From: Prostheceraeus crozeri
Lineage: Eukaryota > Platyhelminthes > Polycladida > Euryleptidae
Assembly (NCBI GenBank): GCA_907163375.1
Contig: CAJQUW010002177.1
Span: 62,001 to 126,000 of the forward strand
DNA length: 64,000 nt
Reading direction: 5' to 3'
This document shows, piece after piece, positions 19,745 through 28,033 of the stretch (positions within the stretch are counted from its first letter, which is position 1; each line of letters starts with the position of its first letter). Under the pieces are notes generated by a model that saw nothing but the letters and a program-made list of their open reading frames with translations, was not told the origin of the DNA and searched no databases. A program made the position numbers and the translations under genes.

Positions 19745-19885
19745 GTTATTATTTGTTGATTCCGGACTAGTATTCTTACACTCTTATGAGTGTTTTTAAC
19801 CTCTGTAGAACCTCCGGAATGTGTCGGACTTTTTGTTCCTATACTCAAAAGAAGTGTTTTTATACCTCTCCTCTCTTCCGGAATG
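19745..19885. promoter_or_regulatory. Conserved block upstream of the membrane ATPase gene (element B copy)
   Basis: Matches 1190-1330 of element A: TCCGGA words and a CACTC...GAGTG stem. It is kept while the adjoining spacer differs between the two elements. Confidence 0.3.
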
Positions 19886-19935
19886 CTTAAGAATATTTTA
19901 ATAAAATAATATTTTATTCTTTATAAAAAATAATA

Positions 19936-20050
19936 TTTTAGTTGAAATACAACTATTTTAGTTGAAATACAACTATTTTAGTTGAAATACAACTATTTTA
20001 GTTGAAATACAACTATTTTAGTTGAAATACAACTATTTTAGTTGAAATAC
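19936..20050. repeat. 20-bp tandem repeat (about six units)
   Basis: Units of TTTTAGTTGAAATACAACTA, each holding a GTTGAAATACAAC near-stem. Element A has one related unit near 1400, so the array expanded in B. Confidence 0.9.
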
Positions 20051-20395
20051 TAATATAAATTATTATTTTAACATAAATTATTATTTTGACATAAATTATT
20101 ATTATGTTGATTATTATGTTGATTAAGTTTTGGACATAGTGTTACATGTCGCTGAAAATTTTTCTTTAATATAATTTTTTGACAACCTCTACATTTTACT
20201 TTTTCCTTTAAACAATCCTTACACTGATATTTACTATCATAAAACTCTGTCTTAGGTTTAGTAATTTGACAACTTGTACATTGTCTTGTAGAACTTATAC
20301 AAGAATTATAATGATTAGTAATTCCTTGATTTGTAAAATATTTATTACAATTACGACATAACTGATCTTTTAATTTATCTTTTTTTTCTTTTTTT
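20050..20395 (-). pseudogene. Remnant of the cysteine-rich zinc protein (element B)
   Basis: Encodes the C-terminal part of the protein seen in A at 1560-2350 (LCRNCNKYF, TRQCTSCQITKPKTEF, CKDCLKEKVKCRGCQK). The N-terminal finger and Asn/Gln-rich repeats are absent, so B has lost part of this gene. Confidence 0.6.
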
Positions 20396-20469
20396 TATGT
20401 ATATTTATGTATTTTTATAATTTATGTATTTTTTATAATCAGAAAAAATTTTATTTTTATTGTTTAAAA

Positions 20470-21357
20470 ATGATGTTACCAAATGTTGGTGGAGGTGCAT
20501 ATATCCCGAATAATCGTGAATTAGAAATAGAGATAGAAAATTATATCATGAAAACTGGAGACGTTTTATCTGGTCCATTGCATCTTTCTATTCTTCCGCA
20601 ACAAAATACAGAGTTAACAAATAAACAATATGTTGATACACAAATCAATGACTTAAAGGAAAAATATATAAACGATGTTATGGTTCCACTGATGAACGAA
20701 TTAAAGTTGCTTAAACTTAATGACAAATCATTAAACGAAAAATTATCAAAACTTGATAAAAAGGATAGAGAGCTAGAAGCAGATATAGCAAAACTTTTTA
20801 AAAAGATTTCAGAACAATCAAAAATTTTAATATTACTTTCTTTAAATTTAAAGTCTGCAGTCATTAAAAATAAACATCAGATACAACTATTGAAAGAACA
20901 ATTAGAAGATGAAATAGAAAAACTACCTGAAAGAATTAAAAAAAATTTAAAGCAGTTGCAAACTACATTCCAAAAAAGTGTTGATGAATTGAGTTCTAAA
21001 ATTACTCAACAAATGAAAAAGATGAATAGAATAATAAATGAAGTAAACTCACTTAATGAAAAAGTTGATAAAATGAAAACTCTTAAAATCAATTTAGAAA
21101 ATGAATTAAAGAAAAATTTACAAGAAAACTCTAAAGAAAATAAAGAACAGTTAGATGCTGTTAAAAGACAATTAGATGTTCTTAAAATTCAGTTAAATGC
21201 TCTTAAAACGGCATTGAAGATTAATCAGCAGAAAATGCAAGTTAATAGAAAAGAAATTAAAGTACATCACACGCTGCTTGACGCAATAGATAAAGTGCAA
21301 CAGTCAATTAATAAAGTTATCTCGAAGTTGTTGTCCATTCACAAACGTAAATCTTAA
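20470..21357 (+). CDS. Fibre-like coiled-coil protein (element B)
   Basis: 295 residues from the ATG in TTTAAAAATGATG (20470). The head MMLPNVGGGAYIPNN is followed by GDVLSGPLHLSILPQQNTELTNKQYVD (about 31-57), which resembles the ...LxNKxYVD module used in phage tail fibres and other trimeric fibres. Residues about 60-290 are an almost unbroken coiled coil ending in a basic tail. A trimeric attachment fibre or stalk is a reasonable inference; no family match is claimed. The A copy is split by a Penelope-like element. Confidence 0.75.
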   Translation: MMLPNVGGGAYIPNNRELEIEIENYIMKTGDVLSGPLHLSILPQQNTELTNKQYVDTQINDLKEKYINDVMVPLMNELKLLKLNDKSLNEKLSKLDKKDRELEADIAKLFKKISEQSKILILLSLNLKSAVIKNKHQIQLLKEQLEDEIEKLPERIKKNLKQLQTTFQKSVDELSSKITQQMKKMNRIINEVNSLNEKVDKMKTLKINLENELKKNLQENSKENKEQLDAVKRQLDVLKIQLNALKTALKINQQKMQVNRKEIKVHHTLLDAIDKVQQSINKVISKLLSIHKRKS

Positions 21358-21527
21358 ACGAGTATTGTAAATATTAACTTAAATATTTTTTACCTACAAA
21401 AAATAAGAATCATAAAAAATATAAATATAATTTTAAAAATATAAAAGTATAAATATAATTTTAAAAAAAATTTAAAAATATAATTTTTAAAAAAAATTTA
21501 AAAATATAAAAGTATATAATTTTAAAA
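21358..21527. other. AT-rich spacer specific to element B
   Basis: Repeated AAAAATATAAAAGTATAAATATAATTTT words. Element A goes directly from the fibre-like gene to the next gene, so this spacer and the small gene after it are an addition in B. Confidence 0.5.
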
Positions 21528-21701
21528 ATGGATAAAATTAGAGCTAATAATTTTAAAAGAATTAAACAATTAGAAGAGTTAATAAAAGAAAGAAATATTA
21601 TGAAAGAAAATCATAGAATAAAAAGAATGATTGATGCAGGTTTGGTTCCTGATAAAGTTAAACCAAAAACGCAATCTGTAAAAGTTAAGAACAAAAAATA
21701 A
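21528..21701 (+). CDS. 57-residue protein duplicating the start of the coiled-coil gene
   Basis: Starts MDKIRANNFKRIKQLEELIK after TTTAAAAATG and ends KVKNKK. The first 30 residues match the coiled-coil protein at 12386-13222 (MDKVRADNFKRIKQLEEL...); the rest is different and Lys-rich. It is absent from A at the same place. A partial gene copy that kept a start context and a stop, so possibly expressed. Confidence 0.55.
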   Translation: MDKIRANNFKRIKQLEELIKERNIMKENHRIKRMIDAGLVPDKVKPKTQSVKVKNKK

Positions 21702-21716
21702 ACATTTTTTTATAAT

Positions 21717-21771
21717 GGACATCGGTTCATGGGTCAACGGAGATGTCTTCCAGGGCTTCGCGCTTCGCCCG
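21717..21771. repeat. Large hairpin insert between genes
   Basis: GACATC...GATGTC stem with a long loop, then an extended GGGCTTCGCGCTTCGCCC stem. The same design appears inside the coding sequence at about 24332-24403. Confidence 0.75.
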
Positions 21772-21811
21772 TATTTATATTTTTCCCAAAAGTCAAATTT
21801 ATTACTAAAAA

Positions 21812-22372
21812 ATGCCTATAATTTATAAACACAATCTTAAACATTTTGCTTCAAATCAAAAAATTGCTCATGAACCACGTATGAATCCTGTTTATCATTA
21901 TGATAATAGAGAAACAGTCGGAACAGAAAAGTTCCTAGGCACCGCAGGTGCCGTTCAAAAAGAAGGGGATGGCATCTTTTCTGGTATTGGTAGTATCGTT
22001 AACTTAATTAAAAATAATAAAGATTTGATTACATCTGCTGCAAAAGGAGCAGCTGCTATAGGTAGTACAGCTAGTGCAATATCAAATGCTGTTAAATCAC
22101 AAAACGAATTAAAACAACTAGAAGCTATTCGTAAACTCAAGAATGATTCTGAAGAACTAAAAAAATTAAAAAAACTTTCAGATGAAACAAAAAACAAAAT
22201 TGCTAACATAGCTGTTGGGGAAACCTTGAGGAGCGGAGCTCCGTCTGATAGTAAACATAATGAAAATAAAAATAATGAAAAAACAATTGAAGAAATAAGA
22301 GGTAATGGCGTGAGCAGCAACCTTCGGTCTAACCAGCAAAGCTGTAGCGGAGCTGGTCTAGCAAAATTCTAA
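21812..22372 (+). CDS. Small amphipathic/Ala-rich protein (element B)
   Basis: 186 residues, start MPIIYKHNLKHFASNQ. An insert-encoded TEKFLGTAGAV stretch (from a 36-nt double hairpin) precedes the GIGSIVNLIKNNKDLITSAAKGAAAIG segment, which could form an amphipathic or membrane-inserting helix; a charged coiled coil follows. The C-terminus is made largely of hairpin sequence (22320-22353). Small proteins with this kind of segment sit next to capsid genes in adenovirus-like and Polinton genomes; a minor virion or membrane-lytic role is inference. Confidence 0.65.
   Translation: MPIIYKHNLKHFASNQKIAHEPRMNPVYHYDNRETVGTEKFLGTAGAVQKEGDGIFSGIGSIVNLIKNNKDLITSAAKGAAAIGSTASAISNAVKSQNELKQLEAIRKLKNDSEELKKLKKLSDETKNKIANIAVGETLRSGAPSDSKHNENKNNEKTIEEIRGNGVSSNLRSNQQSCSGAGLAKF
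21919..21953 (+). repeat. Double-hairpin insert, empty in element A
   Basis: GGAAC/GTTCC (loop AGAAAA, 21920-21935), spacer TA, GGCACC/GGTGCC (loop GCA, 21938-21952), with outer C and G. A's gene reads ETMQKEG where B reads ETV...AVQKEG: 12 extra codons, same frame. Confidence 0.9.
22230..22353 (+). repeat. Hairpin-rich 3' end of the small amphipathic gene
   Basis: GGAGC/GCTCC (loop GGA, 22230-22242), ACC/GGT (loop TTC, 22320-22328) and CAGC/GCTG (loop AAA, 22334-22344), then a longer CCAGC...GCTGG pairing. Most are also in A (5619-5631, 5694-5728), so these inserts predate the split of A and B. Confidence 0.75.
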
Positions 22373-22464
22373 AATTATATTTAGTAAAATTCTAAAATTA
22401 TATTTAATAAAAATTTTTTTTCTATCTGTGTGAAAAACAAAAAGTCAAATTATTTCTTATAAAA

Positions 22465-23799
22465 ATGTCTTCGCTTATCGAAAATAAATTTAAATTAGAT
22501 GATCCCCCGTTCACCAGTTACAATCAAAAAAAGAATGACTATATAAGAATTGCTATGAATCCCGGATCTTCCAGTAGAGTAAACACTGGAGGAGATTTAA
22601 TCTTTGAAGTTGATAATCAGCAGAGTTATTTATATTTACCTGATTCATTTTTACACTGTGAATATTCTTTATATAGTGATGATAATTTTACAACACCATT
22701 ACCAGATACCGATAATATTACACTAGAGAATAATTTTTTCCCAAGTTTATTTACACAAATGCGTTTAGATGTTGCAACTCAAAATATAGAAACAATAAGT
22801 GATTCCCCAGGTGTAATTGATACAATGCTTAGATTTATAACAATTGGTGAAAATAATAAAAAGTATGAAATCGAAGGTTGGTTTCCTGATACTAATGATG
22901 GTATAATTGTTGATGATTTAACTCACGCTTGAACAGATGCAGCAGGAATTGCGAAAGATGTAGAAAATATTGCAAAACATTTAAATAAAACAAATAATGA
23001 TGCATATAAAGAAAGACGTGAATTTAACAAGAAAAGTAAACAGACAGTAAATTGGTCATTGTCTCCATTATTCGGATATTTAGATTATGATAAAATATCA
23101 TATCAATTAAAATTTAAATTAATAATTCATCGTACAGCAAATAATGAATTAATCTTTTTTGGTAAGACTGGGAAAAAAGCATATTTAAAAATTGATAGAC
23201 TTGAATGGTGGATTAAGCATATTACTCCTAGTTTAGAGGTTGAAACAGCTATTGCAAAAAGATTAAATACTAACAAACCAATTCCAGTAAATTTTCTAAA
23301 GCGTACTGCTAGTTCAGTAACTTTTTCCGAACAAAGATTTAACTGGCATTTTACTAGAACTGCGAATACTCCAAGATATTTATTACTAACATTTCAAAGA
23401 AATAATTCTCCAAGTTTTGATAAGAACAATAATCTCTTCCATATTAATACAATTCGAAGTTTACAAGTTTCATTAAATCAAACCCGTTATCCAATTGATC
23501 CATTAAGATTCGATGATACCAATAATCAATTTATGGAAGGATATGATGCTTATCGAAATCTTTGCACAGAATTTGGAGTTGAACCACAATTAACTCCTGG
23601 AGATTGGAGACATTTATATCCAATTTTCTGTTTCGATTTAAGTGCACAATCTGAAGATATTATTAAAAATGGTTGTGATGTAACAATTAATATTGAAAAG
23701 AAAGATTCCACAACTTCATTGATGGCTTATGGTTTATTGCTAGAAGATGCAAAATATTCTATTGAAATTCTTAATGGAAAGATGGTTAGGATAAGTTAA
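22465..23799 (+). pseudogene. Capsid protein of element B (F54H12.2-like), broken
   Basis: Nearly identical to A's whole 444-residue gene (5813-7147) over its length; starts MSSLIENKFKLDD. About one break. Preceded by a TTCTTATAAAAATG start context. The spacer after it has repeated CATAACTAGAATAGATTAAAA and TAACTTAAAATTTT words (23800-23990). Confidence 0.85.
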
Positions 23800-23997
23800 T
23801 TAAAATTTTTTCATAACTAGAATAGATTAAAAATTCTTAACTTAAAATTTTTCATAACTAGAATAGATTAAAATTTTTTGGTAACTTAAAATTTTTTAGT
23901 AACTTAAAATTTTTTCATAACTAGAATAGATTAAAAATTCTTAACTTAAAATTTTTGTAACTTAAAATTTTCGTAACTTAAAATTTTTTTATTAAAA
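23800..23997. repeat. AT-rich direct repeats between capsid and small hydrophobic gene
   Basis: Three copies of a CATAACTAGAATAGATTAAAA unit and several TAACTTAAAATTTT units. A's spacer has only the last type plus the three-hairpin cluster. Confidence 0.75.
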
Positions 23998-24555
23998 ATG
24001 TCGCAAGCGAAAAGTAATATTAATAATAAAACTGTTGAATTAAAATTACGTAATATTGTTGACAAAAATACCCCTAAAACTATTACAATTAATAAAAAAA
24101 AGTATTACATAAGTAAACCAATGATAGAGAATATTCAATTACAAGAAGAAAAGAATGGCGGGATTCTCCCATTAATTCCCCTAATAATAGGTGGCATAGC
24201 AGCAGCAGGAAGTGTTGCAGGTGGGACAGCTGGTATTGTCCAAGCAGTAAATAAAAATAAATCAGAGAAGGCAGCATTAGAAGAACAAAAACGACATAAT
24301 AGAGAGTTAGAGAAAGTTGCTAGGGGTGAAGGGACATCGGTTCATGGGTCAACGGTTCATGGGACAACGGAGATGTCTTCCAGGGCTTCGCCCGAAGGAA
24401 AAGGAGTAGTAGATAATTTTATTAGTAAATTAAAATTAGTTGATGAAGGAAAACGAGTTCTTAAAAATATTCTCCACAATGTTGATGATTTAATTGAAAT
24501 TAAAGAAACTAAAGATGGTTCTGGAATATATCTAAGTCCTAGTATGATAAGGTAA
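23998..24555 (+). CDS. Small hydrophobic-segment protein (element B)
   Basis: 185 residues, start MSQAKSNINNKTVELK after TTAAAAATG. The centre has a hydrophobic Gly/Ala-rich stretch, GGILPLIPLIIGGIAAAGSV (about 53-75), of the kind seen in a small protein family that accompanies Polinton capsid and integrase genes. A 24-residue hairpin-encoded insert (GTSVHGSTVHGTT...) follows, then a helical C-terminus. Probably a minor virion or core protein; function not established. Lies 76 bp upstream of the PLA2-like/integrase gene. Confidence 0.7.
   Translation: MSQAKSNINNKTVELKLRNIVDKNTPKTITINKKKYYISKPMIENIQLQEEKNGGILPLIPLIIGGIAAAGSVAGGTAGIVQAVNKNKSEKAALEEQKRHNRELEKVARGEGTSVHGSTVHGTTEMSSRASPEGKGVVDNFISKLKLVDEGKRVLKNILHNVDDLIEIKETKDGSGIYLSPSMIR
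24332..24403 (+). repeat. 72-nt hairpin insert in the small hydrophobic gene, empty in element A
   Basis: GACATC...GATGTC outer stem with an internal duplication of TCATGGG(T/A)CAACGG words, then GGGC/GCCC (loop TTC, 24383-24393). A reads straight through (ARGEGVVDNF). 24 codons added, frame kept. Confidence 0.9.
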
Positions 24556-24563
24556 TAACCTCA

Positions 24564-24576
24564 GAACCTTTGGTTC
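24564..24576 (+). terminator. Hairpin downstream of the small hydrophobic gene (B copy)
   Basis: GAACC/GGTTC with loop TTT, same position as 7753-7765 in A. See the A entry for the two readings. Confidence 0.35.
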
Positions 24577-24631
24577 CTTTCGGTAAAACATTCATTTTAT
24601 TTTATCTTTTAAATTTTTTTTATCTTTTAAA

Positions 24632-26038
24632 ATGAATTCTAAAAATTCCGAAAATTTAATTAAATTAAAAATTTCTAATTTAGATTTATTGAACTATCTA
24701 TTAAACAAAAATAAAAACTCAAATTGTAAAATTTATGAAGGTAACGACGACAAACAAAGTTTGGCTACTACCTACGGTGGTGACATACAAAAAACATTAG
24801 AAAACTTTCCTGGCTTTATTTGGAGTAAATATTCGAAAGAAAAACATCTTCCTGGTCATTCATATACCGGTCCAGGAACTCGATTAGATATAAGACTAGA
24901 TGAGAATAATAATCCGAAACCAGGTGAAGAACCAATAAATAGAGTAGATGCCGCAGCTTACAGGCATGATTTAGCTTATCGAAATCATGATCTAAGTTCT
25001 CGACATGCAGCTGATAAGAAGATGATACAAGAATTAGATAGTATTCAGAATCCTACATTTAGAGAAAAAATTGAAAGAATGTTTGTTAAGAAAGCTTTAC
25101 AAGCTAAAATATTATTCGGTCAGGGTTTAAATGAAACTAATAACCCTGAGAGCAACGCTCGAACTAATAACTCTGGGAGCAACGCACGAACTAATAACTC
25201 TGAGAGCAACGCTCGAACCTACGCGTCCGAAATCCACAAGGAATACAGAAGGCCTAAATATTTATTGAAAGTAAAAGTATTTAATAAAGATGATATTTGG
25301 AGTGCTGATCTTATTCATATGCCGAATGAAAGGGACCGAACCGAAGGTTCTAAGACAAAGTCTGACTACAAATACGCATTGACCGTTATAGATTTATATA
25401 CACGATATGCTTGGGTAAAGCCTTTAAAAAACAAAAGTGGTCTATCAGTTAAATATGCGTTTGAAGAAATCTTTAAAGAAAGTAATAGAAAGCCAAAAAA
25501 ATTGTTTGTTGATAAAGGGTCGGAATTTTATAACCGAAACGTTCAGCCACTATTTGAAACTGTTTATTCAACTGAAAACGCAGGAAAAGCTATAGTGATA
25601 GGAAGATTCAATCGGACGTTAAAAAATAAAATTTTCAAGAAATTTACTCAGCAAGGAAATCAGAAATGGTTGAAGATATTACCAGGAGTTGTAGAAGAGT
25701 ACAATAATAAAGTTCATTCTGGTATTGAAGAAACTCCAAAGAATGCTTCTGACGACCCTGATTTAATACGAAAGAAAATATTCGAGAATAATTATTCGAA
25801 TGAGAGTAATCCGAATTTGCAGAAACTTAAGCCGAAATTTAAAATTGGAGATAGAGTTAGAATATTTAAATATAAGAACAAATTTGAAAAAGGCTTTGTT
25901 GGCTATTGGACTAAAGAAATATTTGAAGTTTGCAAAATAAATCAAAGTTATCCGATTACTTATGAAATTAAAGATTTAGATAATGAGGATATCAGAGGCC
26001 GTTTTTATCAAAATGAATTACAGAAAACAGAGCTTTAA
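24632..26038 (+). CDS. PLA2-like domain fused to retroviral-type integrase (element B)
   Basis: 468 residues, start MNSKNSENLIKLK after TTTTAAAATG. Residues about 60-135 form a phospholipase-A2-like domain of the parvovirus VP1 type: calcium-loop YTGPG (78-82) and catalytic HDLAY (112-116). A hairpin-encoded linker (NNSESNART repeats) follows. Residues about 220-380 are an rve integrase core (DIWSADLIHMP, Asp226; LFVDKGSEF, Asp294), related to the transposon-derived F54H12.3 family. The C-terminus (about 395-460) has an SH3-like FKIGDRVRIFKYKNKFEKG module. The integrase would insert the element, consistent with the 6-bp duplication. The PLA2-like part suggests membrane breaching by a virion. 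A whole frame; activity not judged here. Confidence 0.85.
   Translation: MNSKNSENLIKLKISNLDLLNYLLNKNKNSNCKIYEGNDDKQSLATTYGGDIQKTLENFPGFIWSKYSKEKHLPGHSYTGPGTRLDIRLDENNNPKPGEEPINRVDAAAYRHDLAYRNHDLSSRHAADKKMIQELDSIQNPTFREKIERMFVKKALQAKILFGQGLNETNNPESNARTNNSGSNARTNNSESNARTYASEIHKEYRRPKYLLKVKVFNKDDIWSADLIHMPNERDRTEGSKTKSDYKYALTVIDLYTRYAWVKPLKNKSGLSVKYAFEEIFKESNRKPKKLFVDKGSEFYNRNVQPLFETVYSTENAGKAIVIGRFNRTLKNKIFKKFTQQGNQKWLKILPGVVEEYNNKVHSGIEETPKNASDDPDLIRKKIFENNYSNESNPNLQKLKPKFKIGDRVRIFKYKNKFEKGFVGYWTKEIFEVCKINQSYPITYEIKDLDNEDIRGRFYQNELQKTEL
25130..25217 (+). repeat. Threefold 27-nt hairpin repeat in the fusion linker
   Basis: Three tandem units each containing GAGC/GCTC-type pairing (loop AAC) and encoding SNARTNN. 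Element A has a single unit. Confidence 0.88.
25337..25364 (+). repeat. Double-hairpin insert in the integrase core, empty in element A
   Basis: C, stem GAACC/GGTTC (loop GAA), spacer TAA, stem GAC/GTC (loop AAA), TG; a 28-nt core between AC and AC. A has a single AC at 8435-8436 and otherwise identical flanks. Ten codons (RTEGSKTKSD) are added without a frame change. Confidence 0.95.
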
Positions 26039-26072
26039 CCTTTAGGTGGCGCTTTAGCTAGCTTCGCTTGAG
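26038..26072. repeat. Hairpin cluster between the converging integrase and protease genes
   Basis: ACCT/AGGT (loop TT) and further short GC-rich pairings (GCGC, AGCTAGCT) directly after the integrase stop and against the protease stop. Could be a shared 3'-end signal. Confidence 0.4.
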
Positions 26073-26534
26073 TTATAGATTGTTTAACTCTAACATAATA
26101 TCTAGAAATGGTACTCCTTTTTGTAATTTGTACAAAACGTATAAACATAATTGCCCACAATAGGTAGTGCCTGGTTTTTGAATTTGAAATGTATTGTATG
26201 TTCCCGTTCCAAGTAATTCTTTTACTTCATTTGTAGGTGGAAGCCCGTATGAGTCAAAATAATAATTATCTCCGTTTTTACTAAAGATACCTGCTGACCA
26301 ATGTACGCCGTTTTGGTCTGAAGTGTGAAGATTCGTTATGAAATTTACAGTTATTGATGGAACTTTGTTCCGGGAACTGAAGGTTCCTGTTGGCCTATTT
26401 TTTAGGAATTGTAATTCGTTTCTCATTAGAACATGAAAATTCTTTATTCCTAATTCATTTGCGATTTTCTTTAGGTCGAAATTCGTTGTTGTCTGTGTTC
26501 CATATAATTTCAAAAACTCATTTATGTTGCTCAT
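26073..26534 (-). CDS. Adenain/Ulp1-like cysteine protease (element B)
   Basis: 153 residues, start MSNINEFLKLYGTQ. Catalytic-type residues are in order: His78 in VHWSAGIF, Asp94 in YYFDSYGLPP and Cys126 in TYCGQLCLYVLY, as in the adenovirus/Polinton maturation protease, which cuts capsid precursors. It converges with the integrase gene. A 33-nt double-hairpin insert encodes part of GTFSSRNKVPS. A's copy is 28400-28834. Confidence 0.88.
   Translation of the reverse strand: MSNINEFLKLYGTQTTTNFDLKKIANELGIKNFHVLMRNELQFLKNRPTGTFSSRNKVPSITVNFITNLHTSDQNGVHWSAGIFSKNGDNYYFDSYGLPPTNEVKELLGTGTYNTFQIQKPGTTYCGQLCLYVLYKLQKGVPFLDIMLELNNL
26357..26389 (-). repeat. Double-hairpin insert in the protease gene, empty in element A
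   Basis: GGAAC/GTTCC (loop TTT, 26359-26371) and GGAAC/GTTCC (loop TGAAG, 26373-26387). A encodes KPTITINFI where B has 11 more residues; frame kept. A TG duplication at the edges is possible. Confidence 0.9.
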
Positions 26535-27401
26535 TTTATAATAAAAAAATTTCTTAAGGGAGCCCCTAGAAGACAGGGGTGGGGAGGGGGTATTGATTTA
26601 AAACTGTTCTCTAATGATGTCTTTCCTTACTACTTATTCAATTTTGAAATGATTATATTATAATTATCGGAGCGAAGCTCCTCTGGCTTTAGCCGATTCT
26701 AATCTATATTGTTTTATATATTTCAATTTTCTTCATGAACTTCATTTGTAAAATATGTTTCATCGTTAAAATGATTGTTTAAAATTGTCATAACAACTAT
26801 CCCGCATGTCGCCGTCCATGCGTTCTAAATTCAGAAGAAGAATTTTATTGTCATTTGCTTTTATTGTCAATGCACTCTTATGTGCTTAATCTATTCATGT
26901 CTTCACAATGGGAAGTACTTTACTACCCGTATGTGTTTGGCAAACGCTAAATGAATTTTGCAAATCGATTTCTAAAACTGAATTTGAAAATAGACTTTGC
27001 AAATGGATTTTGAAAATAGATTTTGAAAACAGATTCTGAAAATAATTTACGTAGGGGTAAATTGAAATGTCAAAACTTTACGCACGCGTAAGTTGAAATG
27101 TCAAAAGTTTACCGATGGGTAAATTGAAATGACAAGATATAGCATGATAATTTTAGGGGAAAGCTGCTAGACGTTTCTCTCTCTTCAATCTCTCTCTCTT
27201 CAATCTCTGTCTCTCTTCAATTATCAGCCAGTGTACGGGTTCATTGAATAATTTTGAGTTTATGAGTTACAATGATCTTCTAGTTCACACAATTAGTACT
27301 TTAAATAATGTTGAGCATACAATAACGAAGAATGACTAAGTAATAATTGCGTCTTCTTAATTTATCATAGTGCTCTAATCTTAATAATAATTGAGAACCA
27401 T
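26535..27401. other. Gene-free segment of element B absent from A
   Basis: About 860 bp between the protease gene and the right TIR. A has only about 100 bp here. It contains a poly-G/C start (GGGTGGGGAGGGGG), a GGAGC-type double hairpin (26668-26695), GAAAATAGATTTTG-like repeats (about 26930-27050), three GTAAATTGAAATG(T/A)CAAAA units (27052-27136) and a TCTCTCTTCAA microsatellite (27175-27222). No coding potential seen. Confidence 0.6.
26668..26695 (+). repeat. Double-hairpin element, 28-nt core, GGAGC type
   Basis: C, GGAGC/GCTCC (loop GAA), TCT, GGCT/AGCC (loop TT), G; between AT and AT. Confidence 0.9.
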
Positions 27402-27524
27402 TTCACTTATTTTTAATTGAGATAACGAAGGATATATTCTTGAGGTTTCTTCCATTTTTGTTCCTTCCATTTCTGAAGTTCCTTCCATTTTTGTTTCTTC
27501 CATTTTTTAAAGAAATATTTTTAA

Positions 27525-27550
27525 CGGCGAAGCCCTGAACCTTCGGTTCG
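27525..27550 (-). repeat. Double-hairpin copy in right TIR of B, slightly decayed
   Basis: GGC...GCC and GAACC/GGTTC pairings; the left TIR has no insert at the mirrored place (near 9620). Confidence 0.8.
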
Positions 27551-27926
27551 CTAGTCACATGATATATTTTAAAAACCTGAAAAACGTCTAAACTCATGAA
27601 TTTGAAATTCTCAACTTTTATGATTTTTTCGGTGTCCGGGTTTTCGGTGTCCGGTTTTAGATGACCTTGAACGGTCATGATTTAAGCGGGGGGTGAAAAA
27701 TGACATAATCACAACTTTGAGATTCTTAACTTTTATAATTTTTAGTGTCCTAGAACGGTCATGATTTTCAAGGTAAAAATTGTAATTCACAAATTTGAGA
27801 TTCTTAACTTTTCTGATTTTTTCGGTGTCCTGGAACGGTCATGATTTAAGCAATGAAAAATGTCATAATCACAAATTTGAGATTTTGAAAAATTTGAAAA
27901 TTGTGTATTTTTAAAAACGCTTAAAT

Positions 27927-27954
27927 CGGAGCGAAGCTCCTCTGGCTTTAGCCG
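27927..27954 (+). repeat. Double-hairpin element in right TIR of B
   Basis: 28-nt core GGAGC/GCTCC (loop GAA) plus GGCT/AGCC (loop TT) between AAAT and ATTT. The left TIR of B (near 9205) and A's right TIR (near 29172) are empty. Confidence 0.92.
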
Positions 27955-28005
27955 ATTTATGAATTTAGGTCTTCATAACCTGAAAAAGGGTTCAAATTCA
28001 TGAAT

Positions 28006-28033
28006 CGGCTTAAGCCAGAGGAGCTTCGCTCCG
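28006..28033 (-). repeat. Double-hairpin element in right TIR of B, opposite orientation
   Basis: 28-nt core, reverse orientation to 27927-27954, between GAAT and ATTT. The left TIR of B (near 9163) and A's TIR (near 29222) are empty. Confidence 0.92.

Noticed and set aside
5619-28033. Hairpin repeats as a CRISPR array
   Set aside because: Copies are dispersed, differ in sequence and lie in coding regions; there are no regular spacers and the DNA is eukaryotic.
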